Origin: Cycas panzhihuaensis
Taxonomy: Eukaryota > Cycadophyta
Reading direction: 5' to 3'
Length of the DNA stretch: 64,000 bases
NCBI GenBank assembly: GCA_023213395.1
Contig: CM041465.1
Location: 177,761,741 to 177,825,740, forward strand
In this document: piece by piece, positions 50,501-60,764 of the stretch
Numbering within the stretch: position 1 is the stretch's first letter
Layout: every line of letters begins with the position of its first letter
Made by a program: the position numbers and the translations under genes
Notes under the pieces: model-generated
Database searches by the model: none
Seen by the model: the letters and a program-made list of their open reading frames with translations, nothing else
Told to the model about the DNA's origin: nothing

Positions 50501-50589
50501 TCCCTTAGAGATGTTGGGCAGCTTATAGGCCATACCGGTCCTATTGCTCCCATGCCATCTCGCACCTCGTCTATTTGAAGTCAAGTCAT

Positions 50590-53500
50590 CCATAGGGTGG
50601 ACTACTTCGAAGATGATGAGGCTTTGCTAGACACTTAGCGGGCTCCACGCCCAATTTATCTTCTGGTCACCATAAGCTTGGCCACCAGAAGATCCTTACG
50701 ATTGGGTCAACGCTAGCTGACCTGATCCCATCCTCCGTTTCATCTATGCCTGTTGATCTTGCCCCACTCCATTTCGAGGAGGGGAATGCTATGTATATAG
50801 GGGCAACTCAAGACATAGTCTTCATCCCAGGCAAAATCATTAAGGTGGGGGCAGGATGTACTCCTGATGAAGTGAGGGAATACTCCCTCCTGTTCGAGGA
50901 ATTTTGCGATGTGTTTGCATGGGACTACTCCGACATGAAGGGAATTAACCCCTCCATCATCACGTACAACCTTACGACTATTCCTGGTGCTCACCCTGTG
51001 TGCCAGAAGCAGCGTCCTCTCCATCTCAAACATTCAGTTACTATCAAGATGGAGGTTGAAAAACTCTTAGATGTAGGACTTATTTCTTCCATCGATTATC
51101 CTAAGTAGGTATCGGACATTGTTCCCATTACCAAGAAGCATGGGACCATTCACATATGTGTCGACTTCTGCGACATTAACAATGCTTGTCCTAAGGATAA
51201 TTTTCCTCTCCCCTTTATCGATCAAATAATCGATCGAACTGCCAGATTCGAAGTCATGTCCTTAATGGATGGCTTTTCTGGCTACAATCAAATTTAGATA
51301 TCTCCTAAAGACCACCACAAGACGGCCTTGACTACACCATGGGGTACCTTTGCCTGCAAGGCAATGCCCTTTGGTCTTAAAAATGCAGGGGTCACTTATC
51401 AGAAAGCCATGCATTTCATTTTTCATGACCTCATCAACAACACGTTTGAGGTCTTCATGGACGACATGATGGGTCTCTCGCATGCTAGAGCCCATCATCC
51501 CTCTGACTTGTAGGCCATCTTCACACCATGCCGCAAGTATCACGTCAGCTTAAACCCGCTTAAATGCATGTTTACTGTCACTTCAGGCAAACTCTTGGGT
51601 TTCCTTATGTCACAACAAGGAATCTAAATCGACCCAGATAAAGTCAAGACAATCCTTTACATGCCGCCTCCTAGAACCCAACGACAGATCAAGTCATTTC
51701 TAGGTAGGCTCAGTTTCCTTAGGCCATTTTTGGTAGACTTTGCCATAAATGCCAAACCCCTTACCAACCTATTGAAGAAAGGAGCCCCATTTGTTTGGTC
51801 TAACAAGACCCAACAAGCCTTTGTAGGACTCAAGGAAGCTATCACTTCCATTCCTACATTGGCGACTCCTTACTTCGATAGGCCCTTTATCTTGTACACC
51901 TCGATTACTGATGAATCCTTGGGTGCAATGCTCGTACAAGAGGATGATTTGGGAACCGAGAGAGTAATCTATTTCATTAGCCACACCCTCATGGCTGCTG
52001 AACTAAATTATCCTCCCGCCGAGAAGGAATGCCTCTCCTTGGTCTACGCGACCAAGAAGTTTAGGCATTACTTGCTTGGCAATACTACCAAGGTGATTGT
52101 CCAATCTGATCCCTTACGTTATTTGCTTACTCATTCAGACTTGACGGGTAGGGTAGGTCGTTGGGCCGTCCTAATTCAAGAGTTCAACTTACAAGTCATT
52201 AATAGGAAGTCGAAAAAGGGAATGATAGTGGCAGAATAGGTAGTCGATACTGCCATTCCCAACACAAGCGGCGTTCTCATTGATGACTCTTTTCCTGACG
52301 AGTCTATTCTGACCGTCTAAGATACTTCTCCTCATCCTCTCGTCGATAGCGAGTGGTACGGTGACATTGTGCGATATTTGACTCAACAAAAATATCGCCC
52401 TGAAGATAGCAACAAAGTTAGGTCATGCATTCGCGCCACTGTGAGACAATACTTCCTCGTAGACGAAGTGTTGTACAAGAGATCCTTCGATGGGATCCTG
52501 CTTCGCTGCATCGCTTCCGATGAAGTGGACCAAATACTCCGCGAATACCATCATGGTATTTGTAGGGGCCACTTTGGGGGCCAATCTATGGCCCAAAGGA
52601 TCCTCCGCATGGGTTATTACTGGCCGTCCCTTTTCAAGGATGCCCGCGCCTATGCCCTTAGATGTCGGTGATGCTAAGAGCACGCCAATGTCTCTCATGT
52701 GCCTTTCGAGGCCTTGCACCTTATTATATCTCCATGGCCCTTTTCTCAATGGGGTTTAGACCTCATTGGTGCTATATCACCACCTTCTTCTGCATAACAT
52801 AAATACATCTTGACTGCTACCGAGTATTTCACCAAATGGGTAGAGGCAATCCCCTTATCCACTACGCCTAGCAAGACGATAGCCACCTTCGTCTACCAGC
52901 ATATCGTTTGCCATCTCGGGATTCCAGATGTCTTAATTACGGATAATGGAACCTCCTTTTGTAACAAGGAAGTGGACGAGCTTTGTAAGAAATTCAAGAT
53001 TTCGTATAAGACCTCATCTCCTTATTATCCCCAGGCAAATAGATAAGTTGAATCATTTAACAAAACCCTTGTTAACATTCTAAAGAAGACTGTTACGTAA
53101 TCTCAAAGAGATTGGCACCTCCAACTCCCTTCCGCCCTATGGGCTTATCACACTTCTATCCGCACGGCTACTAGAATGACTCCATTCTCTTTAGTCTACG
53201 GAACTGAGGTGGTACTCCCACTGGAAGTGGAGATCCCCTCTCTACGGGTTTCCCTTTGAGGTCTTATCGATGAGGAGTCTATCCATCAAGCTCGCCTCTT
53301 AGATCTCAAAGCCCTGGATGAGAGGCGCTTAATGGCTTATCAAGCAAATCTCGCTTCGAAAGCCTGCCTGCAAAGGACTCACGATAAATATCTTCGTGCT
53401 CATCCTTTGTGCCCTAGGGACCATGTCCTCAAGTTGGAATACCTCTATGATTGCCTGACCAAATTTGAGCCTAAATAGGTCGGTCCCTTCGTCGTTCTCG

Positions 53501-53598
53501 AAAGCCTTGACAACGGTGCCTACAAGATTGCCACCTTGGAAAGCCTAGAATTTGAGAAGGCAGTCAACGGAAAATTCCTTAAAAAGTTTTATGTATGA
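50590..53598 (+). pseudogene. Element C pol: RT, RNase H and integrase
   Basis: From about 50746 to the stop at 53596-53598 one frame runs without a frameshift, broken only by single-base stops. RT: IPGAHPVCQKQRPLH near 50980, MDGFSGYNQI near 51267, MPFGLKNAGVTYQKAM near 51364, catalytic FMDDMMG at 51454-51474. RNase H: FILYTSITDESLGAML near 51888 (first acidic residue), AEKECLSLVYATKKFRHYLL near 52018. Integrase: YHHGICRGHFGGQS zinc motif near 52548, WGLDLIGAIS near 52750, LITDNGTSF near 52933, and VESFNKTL near 53047, so the D-D-E set is retained. No RNase H lies between the native RNase H and integrase. Confidence 0.9.
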
Positions 53599-54212
53599 TC
53601 TTTCGGCAATCCCTTCGCCACGCTCCGAAATGAGCCTAAACTACCATCTTAGATTGTTCCCATTTCTCCCAACCATGGGTAGAATGGCAATTTAAGGTGG
53701 CTTCTCCCTTTTCTTTCTAGTTCCTCCTGTGGAACCTATATTCCCATTTCCTCTTAGGAACTTTTATCTTCTTATTTGAGCATCCCCCAGTTAGGACGAT
53801 GCCTTGGAGTACCATTACTTCTCTCTCTCGCCTGCTGTTTCCTTCGCATATTCTGCTATGCTCCTCCGTGGACATGCATGTTGCTCTATTTCTAACCTCA
53901 CACCTCTCTATCGCCTCTACTCACGGTAGACATGTGTGCTCCTGTTAGATATATAGCCATGCATGGAAGGAAATATGTGTATCATACAACAAAGCATCTA
54001 CAACATACATAACAAAACATACATGTCATCTGCCATACATGATATACACATCATCTCATATCAAAATGGGGTACCAATTACCCCGTATATATATATACAT
54101 CAAAATCATATGTTACATCATACATATGTGAAGCCAGTGTCCTTGCAGGGGGGGTATAATCATATGAGTCTATATATGACCCCCTGGAGGCCTGTGCTTT
54201 CCCCTGTCAAAA
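53599..54212. other. Element C spacer after integrase
   Basis: About 0.6 kb without recognisable coding domains. CT-rich to about 53940, then ACAT-rich (53960-54070). It probably holds the 3' untranslated ends of both the sense pol and the converging antisense gene. Confidence 0.5.
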
Positions 54213-54850
54213 TCAAATGCATATGTCCTGCACTACTGCTGCCCCACTCCTGGGGTACCATCTCCTGGCATGTGTGATCCCTCTCCCAGGGACCACATCC
54301 CTCCGAGGCTCCTCCTGGGCCTCTGTGAACTCCCTACCTCACTCCCCTCATTGCATGGCTGTCTCAGGGTTGTCGCTGCTATGTGGGTATACGTCTTGGT
54401 CCTGCTCGACCTTGATGCCACCTAGTCTACTAGTTGATTAGATCGAGCCTAGATACGATCCCTCTCTCCCTTTATTCCCCGGAGTCTCTCCTCTATACTC
54501 CAGAACCTCTCCTTCGTCCCTCAAACTCCAGTACTGCTATCCAGACCATGCTCCATGTATCTCCACCTGCTCCTCCCTAAGCCCTAGAGCCTGCACACGT
54601 CCCTGCAGCGTGTCTCACTCACCCCTAGCCTTATCTAGCTCTCGCTACATTTGTCCCCTGAATGCTATGTATTCTTGGGACTCTGCAGCCCAGATGTCTC
54701 TCGCCCTCACCAACAGGGTGAATGCCGCCATGTGTGCACCTACCGATCTAGGCGCATCCTCTGCTTGGATGGGCGGTTGCCCCTCTGCATATACCTAAGG
54801 GAACATCTCCCTCACCATGGCCTCTACTAGCTGCATGATCTCTGCAGTAC

Positions 54851-54961
54851 CTGTAAATCTAGCATGCCATATGTCAGTGTATATCCCACTTCATACCATA
54901 ATAAAATCAAATCAAATATCTATCTGGTCATCAAACGACTGAGGAAATGGTTAGGCCTCAC
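54851..54961 (-). other. Predicted intron 2 of the antisense PMD gene
   Basis: 111 nt, minus strand. Donor CAG|GTGAG at 54961, T-rich body, acceptor TTTACAG| ending at 54851. The flanking exons join in phase 1 and the reading frame continues. Confidence 0.65.
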
Positions 54962-56295
54962 CTGGCATGGCCGTCGGCTCCTCTACTCGTGTGATGATCT
55001 CTCCTCTTGGCTCCCCGCCAGCTGTTGGTACCTTCTCCTCAGGTACCACCTCTGCCTGGGCCTCTCTCCTTGTCGGGATTGGCTTAGCTTTCATCCCTCT
55101 GGATCTCCTCACGATCTGTAGCTTGCGGGCTCTCATCACTGGCCCCTTACTCTCCTTAGCTGCCCCTGATGGGCCTACCTCTCCTCCGGTAGTCCCGGAT
55201 GGTCCCACTGCTCCTCCTACCATCCCTGATGGACCTACCTCTCTAACAGGTCGTGATGGGTCGGCCCCATCTCCTTCATCGTCGTTGTCATCATCGTCGT
55301 TGCCTGGGAGTGCTCCTGCTCCGCCTGCCTCATCGTCACTGCCCTACCTCACCATCCTATACGGATCTGCCACATAATCTGTCATGGTAAGGAGGTCCAG
55401 CAATGTCGCCTCCATTGATCGTCAAATGTGAGCCTGGTCCTCCATCCCCCTTAGCCTAATCTGCCATCTGTGAACCATCGGGGCCCACTCTGCTATGGGG
55501 TGTGGTCCCCCCGTTGGTGCCACTGCTCTGAAGTGATAAAAAAACCAGCACTACAGCAACCTGTTATTTGACAATCCTCCCTTGCCTGCTACCTTGATGG
55601 CATCTAGTTGTGCGACGAGGTTTACCGCTATCAGAGTGGCCCAGTCCATCCTCTTGCCGGCCGCGATGGCGCCTTGCATCCATCCCCCAGGGATGTCTCT
55701 ATAGTTCTGTTTCTGGGAAACCTGGAATAGAATGCACAGTGTAATCAGTTTCCTCACCCGAGGAATCCTAGACATCACCATAGTCTAGAGAGGAACTCCT
55801 CTCCTCTCCCACCTGTCGGTCCCTATGAAAAATATAGCTGCCTCTCTATGTGTTGCCTCATTGCTAGGCAGTGCTCCCAATGTCACCGGCCTCCCAATCG
55901 TCGGTACCCCCAAAATCTGCCGTATGTCCCTCAGTGTCATTATCACATCTCCCACCTGGAGCAGATGGAAAACATATCTTCTCTTGTCCTAATGTGATAC
56001 AATGTCTACTAAAAGCCTCTGATTGGATGTGTACTGAGGTGTCTTCAGGGCCTTATACAGGCCACACCTTCGCAAGATCTCCTTGCCCCCCCTAGACATC
56101 ATCTCTATATAACTCAACATCGCCATGCCTACATTCTCGCGGTTATCCACCGTGATAACAACCTGCCAACATCATAAACTAGTCAAAGTCAGTCTCATAT
56201 CAGTCCCCTATACTCCGAGCTATCTCTCAACTCTCTCTGCCTGAGATTTGGGGCTTTATGGCCCCTCGTCTTCTTTTTTCTACTGATCAGCCTTC

Positions 56296-56395
56296 GTACC
56301 GTGCTAAACTTAGTGGTATCGCTAAGTTTAGCTCGGGTCCCACGACGATCGGGGCCCCACGGTACCGTGATCTTTACCGCGATACGAATGGCACC
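56296..56395 (+). promoter_or_regulatory. LTR-like GTACC module inside element C
   Basis: GTACCGTGCTAAACTTAGTGG resembles GTACCGCTGTAAACTTAGTGG of C's own 3' LTR at 58633, and the second half (perfect palindrome CACGGTACCGTG at 56358-56369, then TTTACCGCGATACGA) resembles the LTR's ATACCGTGAAGTTTACC part. In the LTR this module lies 100-200 bp upstream of the presumed start site. Confidence 0.55.
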
Positions 56396-56540
56396 CCACC
56401 AAAAGGGGGGGTTTTGCCCTAAAAATTAAAAAAAAAATCTTTTGGGTGGACCCCGTGGGGCCCACCGGGACCAGGGCTCCCTCATGCCCAGGTCCCCTCT
56501 CTTTTTGGGTCCAATTTAGACCCTAAGAGGCCATCATTTG

Positions 56541-56550
56541 CCTATATAGG
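56541..56550. promoter_or_regulatory. Palindromic TATA-like site between extra genes
   Basis: CCTATATAGG reads the same on both strands and lies about 150 bp downstream of the LTR-like module. It could act in either direction. No functional evidence. Confidence 0.35.
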
Positions 56551-56814
56551 GCACAAAAACTACATCAGAAATAACAAAAAGCAATGAAATTAAAACTTTG
56601 AAATGGGATTAGTTTTGTAAGATCCACTCACTGGATCTAGCCTAGCTGTCGCCATCACGTCCTATTAGTCTCGCTGGCTCTCTCCTCGCTCAAATCCGAC
56701 GGTCTAATCTTCCCCCACATGCCTCCAAAGTTGGGCGGCGCTATGCTGCATAAGGAAATGGCTCTGGTTTCTCACGAGAGCTGGTGAAAATGAATTCGTT
56801 TTCCGTCGAATTTC

Positions 56815-56823
56815 CTTATATAG
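56815..56823 (-). promoter_or_regulatory. TATA box candidate for the antisense PMD gene
   Basis: Minus-strand TATATAAGG, about 160 nt upstream of the proposed exon 1 ATG. Position and sequence suit a plant core promoter. Confidence 0.4.
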
Positions 56824-57348
56824 GCAGGGGCCCCGATGGGCACTACCTCCATTTTTGCTCTCGTGACAGTCGTTGGAACTGTCTCGTTTCTCCAATCACC
56901 TTTGCCTTCTGGCCCTGTCGCCCGTTGCGCTTCTTCGGTGCCCTTTTCACCCTCTCTTATAAGTGTATTTATGGCACCTCATTATTGTACTTTTTTTCTA
57001 GGGCCCTTTCGCCTCGTTTTACGTGTCACTCTCGTGCATGCCCGAGTTTATACTCATTTGGCTCATTTCACCGTCTTAGACTCATTTCCGTAGCCCTTTT
57101 CTGCTCTTGGGGTCTCCAAAGGATATGCTCCCTCGTTCGAGGGCATGTTTTGCTTCCCAAAGCGACCTTTGGTGCTCCAGGGCACCTTTTTCTACCCGCT
57201 CTCAGGTAGCGGTTGGACTGCTTGCTTTCGTCCTTGCGTAGCCTCATTGCTAGGTCCTCCTACCCTTCATGGCCACTTTTTGCTTGCCTTTCAAGTATCT
57301 CTTTTATTCTGTCATTATTTATTTACTACGAGGATTTAGTGTTCGCTC

Positions 57349-57771
57349 ATGTCCCTCTACATATTTATTGACGGTGGAAGCCGCCGTAACCCTGGACCTT
57401 CTGCCGCTGCTTGGATCCTTCGCAGTCCCTCTGGACACGATTTCCTGTACTCTGGTATCTTCCTCCCTAAGGCAACCAATAACAAAGCTGAGTATATGGC
57501 TGTTATTGAAGCCCTTACTGACGCTCTCTATTTCTATCACGAACCCATTGTTTTGCTCTGCGATTCTCAAGTTGTTGTATCCTATCTCACCCAGGTTTAC
57601 TAGGTGTGATGCCCCTACCTGAGAACCCTCGCTTCAGCTACCAGATCTTTCTTGGCCTACTTCTCATCAGTTAACATTCAGCATATCCCTCAGGACCTCA
57701 ATGCTGAGGTGGACAGCCTCGTCTGCCTCATCCTTAAGCATCGCCTCCCTCTTCTTAGTGACCGCCTTTGA
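57349..57771 (+). pseudogene. Second RNase H (archaeal-like) downstream of integrase, element C
   Basis: ATG 57349 opens a compact RNase HI fold of about 140 codons: IFIDGGSRRNPGPSAAAWI (first Asp), ATNNKAEYMAVIEAL near 57474 (Glu), VLLCDSQVVVSYL near 57552 (second Asp), then after a single TAG at 57601-57603, IQHIPQDLNAEVDSLV near 57678 (last Asp). The NNKAEY motif and the HIP...NAE-D end are features of the archaeal-like RNase H of Tat elements rather than the native gypsy RNase H, which C carries separately at 51.9-52.2 kb. It would remove RNA from RNA/DNA hybrids. It stands alone, 3.7 kb after integrase. Only one stop breaks it. Confidence 0.85.
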
Positions 57772-58120
57772 GGCTTGCCTAGCTAGCCCGTGCCCAAGTC
57801 TCTGGTCGCCTTTAGTCTGATCTACTTGTCTAGTTTATTGGGTGCCTCCGTATCACTCATTGCACTTTGGCAACGGGGGGGCATCCCCCTCATTGACTCT
57901 CTTTACTTACAGGTCGATGATTAGACGATACATAGGCAGCCCTATGTTGTCCTTGTCTCTGTCTCCCTTATCCACGCATTCTGCCATGACACTCACCGAC
58001 ACCCTTGGTCCATATGTTGTCCATGTTTTATTTATATATATATATATGCATGTGCTACTGACAGTTTTTAGTTGTCAGCATTCGCCATCACACCACGCTT
58101 CCGAGCGGTGAGGCTCTGCT
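57772..58120 (+). other. Element C 3' untranslated region
   Basis: No coding domain. Contains a short (TA)n run near 58030-58047 and an inverted repeat CTGACA...TGTCAG at 58058-58078 that could form a small hairpin. Confidence 0.5.
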
Positions 58121-58133
58121 GCTAAGGGGGTAG
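58121..58133 (+). promoter_or_regulatory. Polypurine tract of element C
   Basis: gctaagggggtag region immediately before the 3' LTR start TGTTTCC at 58134. Confidence 0.75.
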
Positions 58134-60759
58134 TGTTTCCCGCCTACTGGGAATGGACTCGAGACACATCGACTCAGGTGAGCTCATGTATATGTTCTTG
58201 CTCCCATCTTCACTCTTGTTTGACCGAGGTTGCTTAGTATAGATTGCCTGACGTATGCTTGCCTGCTATTTGCATGATTGCATTGCCTTCTTGCTTGATC
58301 ATACTGCATGTGCCTGCGGCACACCACTCAGCCTATGACGACCCACAGTGGGGGCATTATTTAGCGAATGCTACACCCCATATGGCACATAGCCACCCAC
58401 GTCATCTCCATAACCCCTCGGGACACCTTAGCCCGTCACGTTTCGCCTTCGACAATGCCTTGTTCATGCTTTGATTTCTTCCAAGTATGATTGGATCCCT
58501 GGTCGAGACCTATCTCTCTTTCCTGACCACTTGTCAGTCACCTGGGTACCAATTCCCAGCTTGATTCAGCCGTAACTCACTCTTTGTTTAGCTCTAAACC
58601 TCTTTTTTAGCTTGATTTTTGCCTTCAGGCCTGTACCGCTGTAAACTTAGTGGTACCGCGATATTTGCCGCGATACCGTGAAGTTTACCATGGTATGACT
58701 ATTCAAAAAAGTTTTTTAAAACTCATGTGGCAGTTCTCACTCTTTTCGCGGAACTGCCATGTGGTGCCCACACGTTTCAACTTCCTTGAGACTCTCAACG
58801 TTCACTTAGGGTCAGTGGGGGATAAAAACCAAAAAGCTCCTCATTCTTTCTTCTTCTTCACTCATTTTTTGGATGCAACTCCTACCAACTCTTCTCCACC
58901 TACTGTACAACATGGATACTTTCAGCTGCTACTCTTCCCATAGAGGCCATTGCTGCCTCTTAGACTCAGCATCAGCAGTTTCAAGCCTCTTTTTGCAGGT
59001 TCACACAGTGGCAAGAAGGATATTCACAGGATTCTCCAAGAAACAAGCTCCAAAGGTCCCAAATCATAGGGGTGTTTCTCGCCTTGGCCTCTTCTCCAAA
59101 ACCAGTCATCTAATCCTGTCAAGTGTAGGTCTTTTCTGCTATTTTCCAGCAGAGATACATTCCTACTCTTTGCTACAAGGTACCCTCCATATTTTCGTTG
59201 AGATTTATACTTTCTCCTTACATTTTTTGTGAATAAGTGCTTGGTTTATGTGCTCTCTTGATGTTGTGCTCATTTAGCACTAGTCTTTTGTACTTTGTAC
59301 CATAGTGCTTCCCCTCTTATTCCTGTAAGCCTGCTTTTAGGTGGCTGTTATAGGGGGGTGATATAAACAAAATTAGAGGGAGGAAGGTAGGGTCAATCCC
59401 CCTTGCTGTCCTTCTCCCCAAGGGTCCAAACCCTTATTTTCTTTCCCCTTGCGCCTTTTTGCCTCCCTTGAAGTTAGGTTAGGAAACTTGGAAGCCTACC
59501 TTCAAATCTAAACCAGCATTAACAGCCCCTTGCCACGTTGGTTTTAGGTTTTCATTTGCTGGTTTTGGGCACCATATAAGCCCCAAAACCACTCCTTGTT
59601 GGTTCACAACCTATAGCCCATCCCACTTGGATGATTTGTTGCTCATAGCACCTCGTCCTTTGGGTGTGCTTGTATACCTTCCTGTTGTTTTTTTCCTTTC
59701 TTTTGTTTGCTGCCCTATGTCATCATTGTAGTTTATTTTTCCTTTTCTGAGGTCATGTGGGGATCTTCCGTGGGTGAGTTAGCCATTCTGAGGCTAACTC
59801 CTTTGTTTTGGGTGCCAGTTGAGGTGATTGTTTGTTGGAATCCTATTGGAGTTGTTTTCATTGGAATAATATGCACATGCTTTGACTTAGTTTGATCTCA
59901 TTTCTTCTATGTTTAGGCATATATATTAGATATACTTTGTGGCCCCTCTTCCGAGAGGGAGGAACTTGTGTGTTGGACTAGCAGGTCTTGCGATTGTGGA
60001 GTTATACATGAGACGAGCCTATTAGCAGGTTAGTTTCGTGTTTGTTACTTTTTCTTCATTTCTTTTCATTCACTGCTTTGCTTTACTTTTTGCATACATT
60101 GGGGAGGTAAGATAGCCTCTCTTCAGCTGCTCACGACAACCATCGTTGATCGGTCTCGCCTATGCAACAAGTGGAGCAGGAAGGTGTGAGAAGCAATGAG
60201 ATTCGTAGTGCTTCGTTCAAACATTGGTCCAGGTATTCCTCTTTTCTTTTCATCCTTTTCTTAGAGCATTGTTTCCTATGCATATGTGTGCATGTTAAAA
60301 AACACATAGGAAATAGAAAATGAGGAAATAATACATATTTACATTTTGCACATCCCTTTTATTTTGTAGTTTCTCTATTACATACAGATAGTCTCCCTCA
60401 GGCGCGAGTTATTCATTTCTTGCCCTTTGACTAGCTTATACATAGAGATTACATTACACGCACTCCACTTACGTGTTGCCTTCTCAACTCTTTGAGAGGA
60501 CACAACCTACTAGGTCCCTTCTTCCTCTTCCCGGCCATCCGGGGGGTAGGAGGGCCTTGCCTTTTGGGACAACCCAAGGCTTTGCCTTGCGTCCCTTCCC
60601 TGTGATTACCCAGAAGCAATTAGGCACCTTTGTAGGTCCCAAATCTGCGCTCCGGCACATAGACGCCCTACGTAGTAATTCCTTACCACTTAACTCGACT
60701 CAGTCTTGTATAACCATTTCTTGCTAAACGTAGGAAACCACCCTGCAGGCAGCGTTTCA
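58134..60759 (+). repeat. 3' LTR of element C
   Basis: 2626 bp, starts TGTTTCCCGCCTACTGGG and ends ggcagcgtttca. Uninterrupted partner of the split 5' LTR. The sequence gaaggatattcacagg at 59014-59030 is the empty site for element D. It contains the GTACC module at 58632-58720 and a TATA-like ATAAAAACC near 58822. The open frames inside it (for example 58873-59232) have no domain. Confidence 0.94.
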
Positions 60760-60764
60760 GATAC
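60760..60764. repeat. Target-site duplication of C, right copy
   Basis: GATAC, identical to 37149-37153; element B resumes here. Confidence 0.93.

Larger units (their letters stand above)
56163..56631 (-). other. Predicted intron 1 of the antisense PMD gene
   Basis: 469 nt, minus strand. Donor CCA|GTGAGTGG at 56631, acceptor TTGGCAG| ending at 56163, phase 0. Contains the LTR-like module at 56296-56395. Less certain than intron 2 because exon 1 is only 8 codons. Confidence 0.4.
54213..56655 (-). pseudogene. Antisense plant-mobile-domain (PMD) gene within element C
   Basis: Minus strand, three exons by inspection. Exon 1: ATG 56655 to 56632 (MATARLDP), donor GTGAGT. Exon 2: 56162 to 54962. 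Exon 3: 54850 to a TGA at 54215-54213. Exon 2 is one frame with a few single-base stops. It carries LRRCGLYKAL near 56060 and FHLLQVGDVIMTLRDIRQIL at about 55975-55915, the signature of the PMD fold found in plant MAIL1/MAIN-type proteins and in some transposons, then DIPGGWMQGAIAAGKRMDW near 55680 and an acidic Asp-rich tract near 55290. Exon 3 is Glu/Arg-rich and probably helical. Both splices keep the frame. A PMD label is supported by motifs only; it could be a diverged relative. Stops at Gln/Trp positions make this copy defective. Confidence 0.75.
37154..60759 (+). mobile_element. Element C: Tat-lineage Ty3/gypsy with extra genes, inside B
   Basis: 2.62-kb LTRs (5' copy split by element D; 3' copy 58134-60759), perfect GATAC target duplication, Tat-type primer site and polypurine tract. 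Sense gag, protease, RT, RNase H and integrase occupy 46933-53598. They are followed by an antisense plant-mobile-domain gene (56655 to 54213) and a sense second RNase H (57349-57771). C's own length without D is about 16.6 kb. It is GC- and CpG-richer than its surroundings. In the first 150 bp its LTRs differ at about 15 sites, nearly all transitions. Confidence 0.94.

Noticed and set aside
54967-55377. Pro/Ser-rich 136-codon sense frame in element C
   Set aside because: It is the shadow of the antisense PMD exon 2, which has the recognisable domain and splice signals.
56784-57209. 141-codon sense frame upstream of the second RNase H
   Set aside because: Cys/Phe/Leu-rich with no domain, and overlaps the antisense gene's putative promoter. 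An upstream exon for the RNase H cannot be excluded but is not supported.
58650-60727. Several open frames of 60-120 codons
   Set aside because: They lie wholly in C's 3' LTR, are not consistently open in the 5' copy, and show no domain.
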